From positions 620,001-684,000 of the forward strand of contig JBBPUQ010000003.1 of the NCBI GenBank assembly GCA_038501195.1: DNA of 64,000 nt. The letters run 5' to 3'. Shown piece after piece: positions 43,754 to 56,015 of this stretch (the stretch's first letter is position 1; every line of letters begins with the position of its first letter). The notes beneath the pieces are model-generated. The model ran no database searches. It worked only from the letters and a program-made list of their open reading frames with translations, and was not told where the DNA came from. Origin of the DNA: Nemania diffusa. Its lineage: Eukaryota; Ascomycota; Sordariomycetes; Xylariales; Xylariaceae. The position numbers and the translations under genes are program-made.

Positions 43754-45214
43754 TCAGATCTTAATCCCATAAACAACATCCAAAGCCCCCTCAACCGCAA
43801 CCTCCAGGTGCGCCACGCGCTGCTTCAACCCACTGTTCTCGTCCCGCAGCAAGCTGACCGTGTTCCACGCCACGCTCGAGTCCTGCCCCCTGCAGTTCCG
43901 ACACGCATCGACCCCGCCCTGGCTCTCCCCGCCCGCCGGCGCCGCCGAGATGCCCTTGACGAGCCGCTGGAACGCCGTGAGCTGCTGCGGCGCGCCGGAC
44001 TTCGGCCGAGCCGCCGTCCGCGGGTGCAGGCTAGGCGTGGGCGTGGGCGGCGGCACGTCGAGGCTCTCGCTCTCCGTGAGACACGTCATGGCCGTCGGAC
44101 TCCTGCTGCGCGAGAAGATACTCTCGCTCTCAGCCACGCTGCCATCGCTAGTATCGACGCTCGCATCCGACTTAACCGTGCCGTTACTCGCGCGCCAGCG
44201 CTTTCTCCTCTCGTCCTCGTCTACACATAGGTCTTCGTGGCCGGCCTCCTCTTCTTCTTCCTCTGCCCCGCCGACGCGGAACATCTTCTCGTGACTGGGG
44301 TGTTCGTCGTGGCGGGGGCGGAAGTGCGAGGCGCGCTTCCGCTCGGCCTGCAGCTCCGCGACGAGCTGCGCCATCGCCTCCTCCTGCGCCGCGGCCTTGG
44401 CCGCCATGGCCTCGAGCTGGCTCTTGAAGTTGCGCGTCCGCAGCTCCATCTCCTCCATCTCCTCCTCGCGCGCCTCGCGCTCCGCCCGCAGCTCCGCCAG
44501 CGCCGCCGTGCGCCGCCGGCACGCGTCCTGCATGCGGTGCAGGAGCCCCGTGGCGTTCGCCTGCAGGTTCTTGTAGGCGGCGGGCGAGAAGGTGTCGCTG
44601 CTGCTGCTGCTGGCGTCCAGGGGGGAGAGGGGGGATGATGGCGGGAAGAGCGCGGCTTCGATGTCGAGGTCGCAGAGCTCGTCGTCTGTCCGCGCGGGCG
44701 CTTGTGTTGGGCTCGTCATGCGCGAGGTGAAGGCCGACACCGAGGATGCGAGGAACCCGAGGCGGGACTGTGCGGCGCTTTTGGGCGTGGTGTCTACCGC
44801 TGTGCGGGTGTGCTGCGAGAGAGATGATGTGTCATATTCCACCGGCGTTGATCGCCCGCTGAGCCGGCCGCCGAAACGCCCGGGCGAATTCCCACCCCGT
44901 CTGTCGCCGGTCAACGGCATACCTAGAGAGGAGTTCGGAGTGTGTGGTCGCGAGGGGGGAAGTGAAGGGGCGTTGGAGCGCCTCGTCGAGAAGCTCGGTG
45001 CAGATTGCTGGCGTTGATGCTGCCTATAATTCGAAGCCGTGTTGCTGCTCTCTGCTACCAAGTTTGTGTTGTGCTTTAACGATAGTCCCTCGAGTGGCTC
45101 GAAGGTTAAAGTGGGTGGTTCGTAGACTTCGAGGTGTCTTGCATGCGGCCTAAAGGGATGATGTGTTTCTGCCTCCGCTTCCAGCCTCGACGGAGTTGCG
45201 GGACCCCTTAGCAT
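43754..45214 (-). CDS. Coiled-coil protein with Ser/Pro-rich N-terminus, unknown function
   Basis: Single exon, 486 aa. The N-terminal 190 aa are Ser/Pro/Arg-rich and disordered. Residues about 215-300 form a strong coiled coil with Ala/Glu/Arg heptads (LAELRAEREAREEEMEEMEL). An acidic run (AEEEEEEAG) follows, then Ser-rich sequence. The C-terminus looks ordered and conserved: CRNCRGQDSSVAWNTVSLL and DENSGLKQRVAHLEVAVEGALD, a second coiled coil preceded by a CxxC pair. I recognise it only as the kind of fungal protein usually annotated hypothetical. Much of the coding sequence is very GC-rich, which produces long false antisense frames. No intron is required. Confidence 0.8.
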   Translation of the reverse strand: MLRGPATPSRLEAEAETHHPFRPHARHLEVYEPPTLTFEPLEGLSLKHNTNLVAESSNTASNYRQHQRQQSAPSFSTRRSNAPSLPPSRPHTPNSSLGMPLTGDRRGGNSPGRFGGRLSGRSTPVEYDTSSLSQHTRTAVDTTPKSAAQSRLGFLASSVSAFTSRMTSPTQAPARTDDELCDLDIEAALFPPSSPLSPLDASSSSSDTFSPAAYKNLQANATGLLHRMQDACRRRTAALAELRAEREAREEEMEEMELRTRNFKSQLEAMAAKAAAQEEAMAQLVAELQAERKRASHFRPRHDEHPSHEKMFRVGGAEEEEEEAGHEDLCVDEDERRKRWRASNGTVKSDASVDTSDGSVAESESIFSRSRSPTAMTCLTESESLDVPPPTPTPSLHPRTAARPKSGAPQQLTAFQRLVKGISAAPAGGESQGGVDACRNCRGQDSSVAWNTVSLLRDENSGLKQRVAHLEVAVEGALDVVYGIKI

Positions 45215-47454
45215 TGTTGATATTAATCTGCCGCGTCAGGAAGGTCTCGATGGTCCCGGAGGGCAACAGCTAAGAATGGAAAACTCTGGGGCTCCAGGGG
45301 TGTCTTTTAACGTCGATGTTTCAAACCGTAATTAAACAGCAATCCTTGTACCTGAGTAGTGCACTGTAGCCAGGCTGACTGTATGTAGGCAATTATGTTG
45401 CACAGTAGATCCTTTAAGGGCCTTGGTTAAGCTTCGAGGTTCCTAGTACAGAGTACAAAGAATGAAGACTGGAACAGGAACAAGACAGAACAATAGCTAG
45501 GTTATCGAAGGTAAACCACGAGCTATGGTCGTGACGCAATAGCTAGCTAGCAGCAACGAAAAAAAAGAAAAGCAGCAAAGAAATGATGTCGACTTTGTTT
45601 TATTTTGGTGCCGAATTATGGCATAGCATCTGCACAATAAACAAGGCAGTGGGCAGTGTTAGTGGTGAATAGGTGGCGGTAGGTGGTGGTGGTGGGTACA
45701 AGTAACAAGCTGTGGTCGGTTTCCCTAACCGACGCGGGCATGTCTCGGTCCCCACTTGTCGCACGGGATGGTCTCACAGGGTTGCGATTCGATCCTTGGC
45801 CGCACCTCGAGCTAGCCGTCGTGGATCCAGCGAGGCGGAGACCCAGTTGTCTTATGCAATCGGTTGCCAAGCTAACTGGCTGACGATGCACGCAGCGTAG
45901 ATAGCTTGTGAGTGATGATTCGCCAAAGATATCCAACTTGAGCTAATGTATAAAAAGAGCTCGCGAGGAATAATAACAACAACAATCAGCAGTCAGCAGT
46001 CCTGTGCAGAATAACCTACACTAGTGTGTAGTGCAGAGTATATACAAGTGGCTGCTCAGGCTGTCGAACTCTATTCGACAGCTAGGTACCTAATCGAGAG
46101 CTGAATGCTGGGTCAACGAATGACAAAGCCACGAATAGCACTACGTAGTACTTATGCGTAGTGTATCCTGTATGCGCATGTATGCGTACTGCGTAGGTAT
46201 ATGCGACCGGGACTGGCTGAAATAGGTAAATGTTGTGGAATGCGAAAAACTATCGATACACCAAAAGTTGTGTGTAAGTCGATGCAATCGGTTACCACGG
46301 TAATTCCGTCATCATCTCGATTCAGGTTTTAGATAGAATGAAACTAATAATACCTACATACTCAACGATGTCCGCCTACCCAGCAAGTATTTAAACAGAT
46401 ACCGGATGCCGGATATTACGTAGATACCTCAACCCTACCAGCCATTCTGTGGCATGGGGGATTCCACTTGTGGCCGTGGAACCCGGCGCCGTGGCTGGAA
46501 CCGCTAAAGCGACCAGAATGAGAATGGCTGGGCTTTGCAACGTCAACCATTCTCCACATGCTATCGCCGAAAAAAGCCTGGCTTACTACCGGATACCGGG
46601 GATCGAAGAATAGTGGCTCGAATAGCACCATAGTCACCGTTTCCCATTTAAAAATACGAATGCTACGACATATCCGTTGTTGACGTGTTCATCGTTGACG
46701 GCCTGGATTTCTACGAGGTGGGTAAGGGACGCTAAGAGATCATAGGCTACGCAACGCAAAGGCGATCCTTTAGCATGCCGCCTACTCACGCACCTCTTGT
46801 AGTAGGTGTAGCCAGTGCCGACGCTGCAATATGGTATCCAGGAAACTTGACATAATAAGCATGTGCGTGTATAAAAATGAGAATGAATCCTATTTGTACA
46901 TATAACCGAGCTAGAAGCCTACTTAAGTCTACCCGCTATCGAATACATTTTCACTAGCCGTCGCATAAGTCTTATCCTTATGAAATGATACCGATGATTT
47001 GAGGGTCTTTCGATAACATAACACACGTGTTTATGTAATCAACTAGTTCTTTGCTCCTAGCTGAGAATAATGTTGTGTTGAAGGTTAGAGCACTGTATAC
47101 ATGTACCTCGTAGAAGTGAAATGCTTGCACACTATTACACTGTATAAGTCATGGATTTGAGGCAGGGTCAGGACATTTGAATTTTCTCTCGAGGAGACCT
47201 CGAAGACTTGTACTTAGGCTTGCGATATCGAATATAATAGCTAGGTTTGGTACCTAGTCTCCTAAAATAAGAACATCCACCTAAATCCATAGAATATAGC
47301 CATGCAATAAGCCATATATGGCTAGGCATTCGTTATTCATGTATCAAGTCCTCAAATAAACTCGTGTCCATTCGGCCTGGACGTCGGGCCTTTGCGGCAA
47401 AGCCCAATAGCATCCCGATCGTGCCTGCTGTGAATTATTCTGACCACCAGCACC
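45215..47454. other. Intergenic, 2.2 kb
   Basis: Promoter side of the coiled-coil gene and 3' flank of eIF6. Contains scattered GGTA motifs and a CACGTG at 47024-47029. No coding or RNA gene seen; a 73-codon frame at 46416-46637 is unsupported. Confidence 0.5.
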
Positions 47455-48572
47455 TCAGTAGAAGCTTTCGACCATAGTGTCCTTCAGGTTGGTATTGATG
47501 TTACCCGGCGCCGCGCCCTCGCCCAGGCGGAAGACGCTCTCGATGACGCTGAGCTCAGTCGCCGTTGTATCAAGGCCCGTAACGGCGAGCCAATCATTTA
47601 CCACCATGCCAGCACCCACTACATTACTTCCGCGATTCACGCTGCCGGCAACCAGGGGTACTTGCAGCAGCGAGGACAGTTCATCCTGGTCCTGTATGCT
47701 GGTTTTGGGGTGGACGAGGCCGCCGCGGTTACTTAGGGACATATAGCTGCCAACGAGCACATTGTCGGCCACGGTCTGACGGAAAACCTCGACGCCGAGC
47801 ACATCGGCGATAATCTCCTCCGTCTCGCGCTCCAGGTCCGGATGTACCAACGCAATATGATCGTTTGCCACGATGACATTACCCAGCGCCGATAACCTCT
47901 CCTCGATCCGTTGAATTTTGATCTCATCTGGTAACGAGTTACGCAGATGCTGTAGTTCTTGGTCTGTTGTTGATGTGGGTACGAGGAGACCTTTGCGGTT
48001 ACTGTCAGAAAACAAGCAGGTTAGCTGATGATTCCTGGGTACTTGTAATTGTGCACCATCGCCGCCGCCATTGTGAAAATGTCCTTGCCAAGAATCGGAT
48101 TACTTACCCCGCCGTTAACCGCCCGATGATACGAGTTCCTGCAATTGTTGTCCGGCAGATGGGAATGACATCTTGTAATTCGGCCTCGAAAACACTACGC
48201 GAATAGGAAGAATTAGCCTTGTGTGTATGTGCATGCACTATAAGTGTCTGTCGCGTGGCCGGTTTCTTCTCCAGCTTTCGCGGTCGCATGTCGACCCCCT
48301 GGCCCCTCCGTCCTTTTGGACTTCTAGACTTGTTCTGTCTAGGTAGTATCCGCATAAGCAACGTACCTATAGAAATTCTCACTTGCGCCTATCGCAGTAA
48401 GAGCGTATGAATTGGTGAGTGTAGCAAAGACGCCAACCCTATGAAGATGCAAAATCGCATGGTCAGTCTTCGCGGGGTTCTCTCTGTCTCTTTTTTTTCT
48501 TCGTTTTCTTATTCGACAGTTTTGGCGGGGTACTCACTCGTTGGAGTTCTCGAACTGTGCGCGTACCGCCAT
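47455..48572 (-). CDS. TIF6: Ribosome anti-association factor eIF6
   Basis: Four exons: 48572-48538, 48438-48367, 48194-48108 and 48001-47455, 246 aa, the exact family length. eIF6 binds uL14 on pre-60S subunits in the nucleolus, is needed for 60S biogenesis, and blocks premature 40S joining until released by Efl1/Sdo1. Pieces read [48 protein letters not shown] and [18 protein letters not shown], then [21 protein letters not shown] and [23 protein letters not shown], ending KDTMVESFY. Donors are GTGAGT, GTACGT and GTAAGT; acceptors CATAG, CGTAG and ACAG. All junctions are in phase. The three 5' exons are short (35, 72, 87 nt). Confidence 0.95.
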
Positions 48573-49410
48573 GATGTTGGTTGAAACTTGAACACCGGAC
48601 ACAGAAGTAGATAGAATTGTGAGAGAAGGGGTTGCAACGGTTTTGGTCGCGGTTGTCTATTAATTAAGGGTATCTAGGGTATTCTCAGTGATCGTGAGTG
48701 TTGTTGGATTGGGTTTGACTTGGACGAAGAGTGTGGAGGGAAGTGGGATTATTGTATGCCGTGGCCCGGTTAGTGGGTCCCGAGCAGCAGTTGTCTGTTT
48801 AGGGACCCCTCTATCAGAAGGTGCCTAGGTAGTGCAGTCTGTTGCAGATGTGTCACTGGCTAGCCCTGCATCTTGTTACCTACATCTAGCTATTCCGATG
48901 ACTCAGTTTCTCTTGCTTTGCCACAATATGCATACAAGTGGCTACAGACGCTTAGGTAGACAATGCTACAATGCTCAAACGCTTGAGCTTTCCTTTAGCT
49001 TAACACATACTCCATCCTTCCGCTATGATTCATTTCTCATCATCAGGGGCGGTGCAGCTGTGACGCCTAATGCCACCCATTTGCTTGTTATCTGTGCCCA
49101 GCTGAGTCTTTGCAGTGTATGCATCATAGTGACTTTAAAATCGTCACCAAGTCATTCGCCAATCAGCCTTAATTATTGGTCCATGCCTTTTTTTTTTTTT
49201 TTGTAAGGTACGGTAGATACGATAGTACCAGACTTCAGTTGACGAATATACTTAGCCTAGGGTCAATCGGCGTCTTCATAGTACTAATAATCTATTAACT
49301 CATGGTCAAATGTATTTTATTAGACACAATAGTAGTAATTACATTTCTACTTGATTCCTATTGTGCAGCCACATAGACTGAAGACCTCTGTGCCGTAGTA
49401 TTTTACACTT
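48573..49410. other. Intergenic, poly-T tract
   Basis: eIF6 promoter side and 3' flank of the next gene. A run of about 17 T lies near 49187-49203. A 124-codon plus-strand frame (48832-49206) that reads into the poly-T is not credible. Confidence 0.5.
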
Positions 49411-50972
49411 TCACTGCACATCAACCCTTGGGAAGAATCTCGGCCCGGCAAATCCCCTAGCAATTACAGCCCGGATATCGATATTGGCGTGTGAGCCGCG
49501 CCGTGGATTCCACATCTTTAATAGTATAAATCTTCCCGAAAGTGGTGGATCAAAGCGGATGGTGCACCTGCTCTTGTCCGGCTCAATATAGAAACGTGCA
49601 TTGGGTGTCATGAGTTCACCACCAACTGCACGAACCGCCTCTTGCGTCGCGATCTGCACTGCCTCTTCCGCTTCTGCCAGTGTCGTGCTAGATCGATTCC
49701 GCCGCCGTCTTGACCTGTAATCCGTTCCGCTAATCGAGAAGTCGTCTGGCCCTTCGTCATCAGAGTCATCGTCATCACTACTACTCTCGAACGGCAACGG
49801 CCCGATTCGATTTGGTGCTCGCCCATTCAACCTCATGTCTATGCCATCTTCGTCATCATCACTGCACTCGGTTGTAACCTGGAAAGGCGGCGGAGAGACG
49901 TTGAACTCAGACGGTATCTGGGCAACACCTCCATCATCATCATCCTCATCGTCCAGTCCTATGTTATACAACCTCCTCGCTCTAACCTGCGCTCGAGTCA
50001 TTGTACTTCCATCCTCATTGTGCCTGATAGAAATGATTGGGTTTGCAGGTGTGTCTCGTTCGCCACGCCGAGATGAATTTCTAGCCGGTGAGTACTGGAT
50101 CTGGTACTGAGCTGTCCTATTTAGGAGATGATCAGAAGTCATCGAGACGAATACCATTCCCGCTTGAACTCTGTAGGTGTTCAAGTTAGTACTAAGGCTG
50201 ACAAACGGCCGAGGCTAACTTACGGTGATGTAAAGTTCGATCTAGGAGCTTTAATTACCAGCTCTTTCAGCGTGAATACCGTATTGCCTTGATGTCTTAA
50301 TACAATATTACACCTCGGCCCCTCAGTACAATAAACACTGTTGTCATTCTTCAGGATGTTCTCGGCCGAGTATTTTGTGGTATCGTCTGAATAGATTCCT
50401 CCGTCACAGCTAACCAACTCCATCTTTAGGGGACCTGGCTCAACCTGACCATATTTCCCGTATTGAAACCCCTGAAAGTTGGGAGACAGCCGGTTTGAAT
50501 CCAGTTTGCGCCTCTTAACCCGTCGATTCTCTTCCGGCAATTCGTGTCGTTGAGGGCTGGGTGGAGCATAGAGCTCAGGCATGGCAGTTGACATGGGCCG
50601 CGTTAGGAATGCTCGTAACATAGATCGTTCACCCTCCGCTGTTGCCTCGAAGCCTGATTGGAAGTCGCTCTCCGCTGGTTGCTCCTCTGTTCCATGCTGC
50701 TCGAGCTCGTCGAAGTCGACGGACGTACCGCCGGTCACCGCGATCCAAGGATCGGGTATGTCATATAATCCAAGTCGAGACGGCATCCGTGGTAAGGTTG
50801 ATGTACTAGAATTATTCGAGGTAGACGTGGCGGAGGGCCGTCGGGTGCTCAGAGAACGCAGTGACGGGAGGATCGGGGCCACTGGCGGCAGATAGCCTCT
50901 TGGTGAAGCGTTCGAAGATCGCGGACCTCTTGACGGCGCACGTAGCGCCTCGGCATTCTCATCGGAGGACAT
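49411..50972 (-). CDS. Unrecognised protein with an insert-split, possibly galactose-binding-like beta domain
   Basis: Two exons: 50972-50224 and 50170-49411, 502 aa; 53-nt intron, donor GTAAGT, acceptor CTACAG. Residues 1-150 are Ser/Pro-rich and disordered with a basic KRRKLDS motif. Residues about 180-262 look ordered: LKMELVSCDGGIYSDDTTKY, ENILKNDNSVYCTEG, CNIVLRHQGNTVFTLKELVI and GMVFVSM. An acidic, Ser/Asp-rich insert of about 150 aa follows, then an ordered C-terminus (VGGELMTPNARFYIE, KSRCTIRFDPPLSGRFILLKMW, NIDIRAVIARGFAGPRFFP). The loss-of-ligand-like start (NILKNDNSVYC) and end (GRFILLKMW) recall discoidin/APC10-type beta sandwiches, the two halves being separated by the acidic insert. 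That fold is inference; no function is assigned. Nuclear location is plausible from the basic and acidic stretches. Confidence 0.78.
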
Positions 50973-52756
50973 CGGTGTGCTGGAAGAAGCCTCGGTAACC
51001 TAGTGAACCAGGCGATTTTGATCTGGTTCTTGACGGTAGGGATAAAACCGCTCTACGGCACGGTGCAACTCGCTGGAAGTGCTGATGTCGGCGGGCAGGG
51101 CGGTTGTTATCAAGAATAAGTCAAGATTCAAGAAATCCCATCAGTGGCGCGGGAGATATATATAGAGGAAGCGAAGGTAAGCTCTCTGGGGGACTATTAA
51201 GCTTCTCAATAATTAATACTAGGCAAATTCAACATAGTCCGATACTCGCGTGAGCCTGGGAAAGGTTACCACGGGGGTACAAAGGGATACAAAGGGAGCT
51301 GGGCTTTGTTAAGGACACCTAGCGGGCACCAGAACATACGCAGTACAGGGTGGAAGCTCCGCCTGAAATATGGTTCTGAGAGTAGGATATCCTGTTGTTG
51401 GATCAAACTGGGAAACTGTATGTGCAGTTTCACTGTGTAGCAAGGTGGGAGATGCAAAATCTACAAATGCTTATAGCAGGAGAGAAGGTTCGTAGACGAT
51501 CATCAAGGTGCGCAGAGTGAAACCTTACGAAGATAACAAGCTAAATAGTGAAGTGATGTTGAATGGCTAGAATGGAGCTGGAGCAAGTAGCATCGATAAC
51601 AGATGGGCATTGGCTTCTGGACAGGACCAATTATCGGCGGGGTCTATTTCTGGGAGAAGCTACCAAAGCAGCAGGAGGAAATTGTTATATGGTTACATAA
51701 ATAAGGTCGCTAATATCCCTATATAGTGCCCTAGAAGCGACGTTATAGGCTTACATGGCGCTGAAGTGTAGAGGATCTCCGAGGTACCACTTAAACAGCC
51801 CCGGAATACTCCAGTTAGAGAAGCTTGGCGTTTGGAAGGTATACTACCGAAGTAGTAGGTACTGCCGCACATCCATGTGGATTTGTGCAAGCCATGTAAG
51901 CGTACATAGAGTACCTAGGGAGGTACCGAGACTAGCTCAGGCAAGGCGGATCCAATGAACCTTAGGTAAGTTCCGCTAAAGGAAAAAAAAAACATTTATA
52001 TGATGGATTGTTACAGGTAGAGGATGCTCAACATAACATGATTGTTCCTTAAAGTATTACCATAGGTATTATATGCTGTGTATGCACATTAATCATGGAT
52101 ACATATATGTACATAAGTTGTATCCTCTAAAGTTTAGGTACAGTGATCGCAATAGTAACGTCGAGGTTCCTGAAGTACACTGTACTTAGACATTTGCTAT
52201 GAAATGTATTTTGGTTACAAGCCTCAGGTACATCTACCTACCTGTATGATTACCGGGTACTAGCGCACGCATCGCGCTATAACACGCCAGCCGTACCTGT
52301 ACGCCGCAGGTTTAGTCCTTACCTGTACCCTACCGACCTACCTAAGGGATAAGGCTCTCACACCACGGCGGCTCTCATCATCACCTTTTAACCCCAATCT
52401 TGTGTGTTCCGACCCTCCAACGCAAATCCAATCGTAAATCCTCGAACCCTGCTATCGAGGCTGGGATGATGTGTGAATCGATTGATTGACTATCAACGAA
52501 TATCCATATCATTCCTAGCTGCTTTACCAAGTTCATTCGGCTCCCGTCACCCATCGTCTTCATCTATCATCCATCCCGGACAACAGCGAGTGAGGACACA
52601 TCTCACTCTCACAATCTCAATCTCAAAACAAACTGGCTCGTGCCCGTCATTAACCTCAGGCGTTTATACTAGATTATTGGGTGCTTTATTTCAGTTGAGA
52701 TTCATATTCGCTAGTATCAGTCTCATTTGTTTGTCTTTGTCTTCCCGGACTGAAAG
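50973..52756. promoter_or_regulatory. Divergent intergenic region, 1.8 kb
   Basis: Between the unrecognised gene at 49.4-51.0 kb and AOS1. Has GGTA/TACC repeats at 52229-52350 and a pyrimidine-rich AOS1 leader. No gene seen. Confidence 0.45.
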
Positions 52757-54360
52757 ATGGATACCCAGAACATAACGGCACCCTCCGGCATAGCTGCTCT
52801 TCCTACTGAAGAGCAGCTCCCGCAAGTGCAGAGCCAGCTTGATGTACCTTCTGGGCTGTATGTCCAAGACCCAGCAGCAGTAGAGGACTCCTTAGGTGTG
52901 TTGTTCCCCAACCAGGGAAACAGCTTCGTACCCCAAACGCAGGATGGTGGTGTGTTCGCCCCTATAGACCACAACGTCAATGGCAATGGAACCCTTCCAC
53001 TGGGTGTGGTGGTGCCTGGCAACCCATTGCTGCCAGAGCTTGGCCCTTCGCATGCGCTGCAACCTACAAATGGCCACGCAATGAGCGCAGGTATGACAGT
53101 CTACGTGTCTCCCATAATATTTCTTCCCTAACTTGCTTTTCAGATGAAATTGCTCTCTATGACCGCCAGATCCGCCTCTGGGGCATGCAGGCACAGCAGA
53201 AGATCCAGGCCGCTAATATACTTCTCATTTCCATGAAGGCTCTTGCCAACGAGATTGCCAAGAATCTAGTCCTCGCTGGCGTTGGATCTTTAACTATTAT
53301 CGATGATGAAATCGTCACAGAGGCCGATTTAGGGGCTCAATTCTTTCTCTCCCAGGAAAATGTCGGCCAAAATCGTGCAGAAGCTGCTGCTATCCAGGTG
53401 CAGAAGCTGAACCCCCGTGTCAAAGTCTTTCCCGACTCTGGCAGTATCATGACAAAAGGAGCATCTTATTTCGCCACTTTTGACATCGTTATTGCGACAA
53501 ACCTTAATCCCACCCTGCTGACATTCATTAACACCGCCACTCGTCTACACAATCGCCAGTTTTACGCCGCTGGCGTGCACGGCCTTTACGGTTACATATT
53601 CTGTGACTTGATTGAACATGATTATGTCTTGAAGCGCGACAAGGGGAATGTAGTCACTAACGTTGGGCCCGAGTCGCGCCATCGCAGTGTCGTTGAGGTG
53701 AAAACGCAGAAAGAAAGCACCAAGACGGTCGAAATGGTCAGCAAAAGGGATTTGTACTCGACATGGGATCTTGTCTCAGAGACAAGTCTACTACCTGAAG
53801 AGTATACTAAGTCGAAACGTCGTCTTAAGGCCGTTACGCCCACTCTCTCCTGCCTACGCGCCCTGTGGCGATTCCAAACACTTCGCAACCGGGAACCTAA
53901 CCATACCAAGGAAGACTTAGAAGCTTTCACTAAATCGGCCACACAGAACCACAGTCTTCTTTCCCTACCACATGAGACCCTCCGCTCCGAGTTTCTTCGT
54001 AGTTTCCTGCAAAATATCAACAGCGAAATTGCCCCAGTGACTGCCATTCTTGGAGGCCAGTTAGCTCAAGACGTTATCAACGTTCTCGGTCAGAATCAAC
54101 AACCCATACAGAACATGGTCATCTTCGATGGTAATAAGATGGAAGCAAACATGTATCCTTTGCATCCCGAGGGCAACCTTGGCCGCTCCCAGCTTGACTC
54201 TGGTAGTTCCATGCCCATTAATCTAGCGCAGCGCCCGGCGGACATGTCACAGATGATGCCCAATGACTTGACGAATACCTTGATCCCACCAGGCACCATT
54301 GAGACTAACGATGCAGTATGGTTGGCACCAGTCAATGGTCAAGAACAAGGCGCAGTATAA
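52757..54360 (+). CDS. AOS1: SUMO-activating enzyme subunit Aos1
   Basis: Two exons: 52757-53090 and 53144-54360, 516 aa; 53-nt intron, donor GTATGA, acceptor TTTCAG. Aos1 dimerises with Uba2 to adenylate SUMO and pass it to Ubc9; it has no catalytic Cys of its own. The ThiF/UBA fold begins DEIALYDRQIRLWGMQAQ at residue 112, then AKNLVLAGVGSLTIIDDE, ADLGAQFFL and GQNRAEAAA. The glycine loop reads SMKALANEI rather than a Gly-rich form, as expected for the non-catalytic-site half. The C-terminal PVTAILGGQLAQDVINVL and NMVIFDGN are standard. A 111-aa Gln/Pro/Gly-rich N-terminal extension encoded by exon 1 and a 75-aa tail are extra compared with yeast (347 aa). The start is the only Met at the head of the frame. 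Confidence 0.92.
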
Positions 54361-56015
54361 CGGATAAATACCATGTCTTTCCGGAGTTTATAGAACGAGC
54401 ATGAGCATGGATTTAAGCATTGGAAAAGAGACCATTGCATACTCATGAAATCTTGGGATTTCGAGGGAAAAGACTATTACACGCATAGAAACACATACTA
54501 TGCCATATGCCCTTCTTTTCTACTTGTCTCTAGACGCGGCACGCTAGAGAGGGATTCATTTCTGAAATGTCAGTCAGCGTAATGAAGCAACAATACCCCC
54601 CTGCTCTTTCCCCTCGAACGTCACACGCACCGCAAGCGGGCCGTTTCTTCGAAGTCGGCTCTAGGTGCGTTATTGAAGTTGACTAGGTTTATTTTGACTC
54701 ACTCGGAAGCCTCGTCTGTCCTTCTACCTTGCATAGATCTGGTATTCATTTCCACCTCAACGACTGCGAAATAGTATCGGATCGGATCGGATCTCCATAA
54801 TGATGGGCTAAACACTGCTTGTATTCACTTCTTCCTGCGTCTTGCTTTTAACTACTTCCTCAGTTGCCTACGGCTTCCCATTTTCGAAGACGAGAACAGC
54901 CAATGGCAGAGTAGTGTGTTACCAAGAGTGGGACGGATGGAATGGAAGGAAAAGGAAGGCAGGCAGAGAGGCAAAACTTGTGTACAATAAAATCAATAAA
55001 ATTTCGGTGATATCACGAAACAATAAAAAAACATCGACCTTGTAAGTCCCATTATATATATATATCGGAATGCATCCGTCGTGCCTACTCTAGGAATACA
55101 ACTTAGCTTTTAGCTTACCTTTTATGAAGTAATTACTTACTCTATTTGAGCTTGTAAAAGGGATTTCATCTCGATTCTAATCACGTGCAGTCGACAACAA
55201 AGTCGAGTCACAGCGAGCTACTCAGACGACACCCCAAGCAGCTCTACAAGCATATCACGAAGCAAGTCTCAGAGAAAAAACATATGTTAGGAATGTGAAG
55301 AGCTCTATTATATCCTCATCGGTGCAATAATACAGTCCAGCCTAGCCCAGTCAAACGTGACTGCTCGGCGACGTGTATACCGGCATTACTGCCATGCGCT
55401 CCCGCCTGACCCTGTCTATAACCCCCCATGCGCAAGACCTCATCTCTCTTAAACATTAAGTCCTAGCGACGACGTGATCGGGCCAGGAGGATGTGGAAAC
55501 AACATTGATGTGACAGACCTCCATCCAAGTGCTGTATTTCCCTGCCGGCGGTCCTGGTCCAATGACAAACAAGCTGCCACAATTGGCAAGGAAACATGAA
55601 TACGAAAAAAAACAAAACCCTCCTCGCAAGAAACAAATATGCAGGGTGTCGTGTGTTGTGATATGACACCGGAAGAACGCCGTGGGTCCATGCATGCAAA
55701 GATTTCCCCGTTCATTTTTGTGTGTCCTGGATCCCGTTTCGTGTGTTGATTTTTGTTGCTTGGCCATCAACTTGTCCAAACTCCTATGCAGCGCTATGCT
55801 AACCGAGAGAAAGAGAGATAGAAACGAGAAGAATCGAATGGTGATTAAAAGGGGCTATGTATAATGAATTTTGGTAAATGCGTCGAGTTTTCAGGGGAAA
55901 AGTAGGGTCGCGGCGAGGCCCTCGTTGACACCGCGCGCGCCATGCGCGCCATAGATCTAGTTAGTGATTATGTGTTGGATGCTCCACGATGAGAGCATGT
56001 CAAAACGTAGCGTGG
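54361..56015. other. Convergent 3' spacer, 1.65 kb
   Basis: Between AOS1 and the next gene. A (TA)n run is at about 55052-55065 and an alternating GC tract near 55933-55950. Short ORFs around 55450-55780 overlap on both strands and are not called. Confidence 0.5.

Noticed and set aside
43808..44638. Several Ala/Arg-rich frames of 100-150 codons on both strands
   Set aside because: Shadows of the GC-rich coiled-coil gene.
48832..49206. 124-codon plus-strand frame
   Set aside because: Ends by translating a poly-T tract; no family match.
52757..54360. Reading this gene as UBA2 or a generic ThiF protein
   Set aside because: No catalytic Cys domain or ubiquitin-fold domain; length and motifs fit Aos1.
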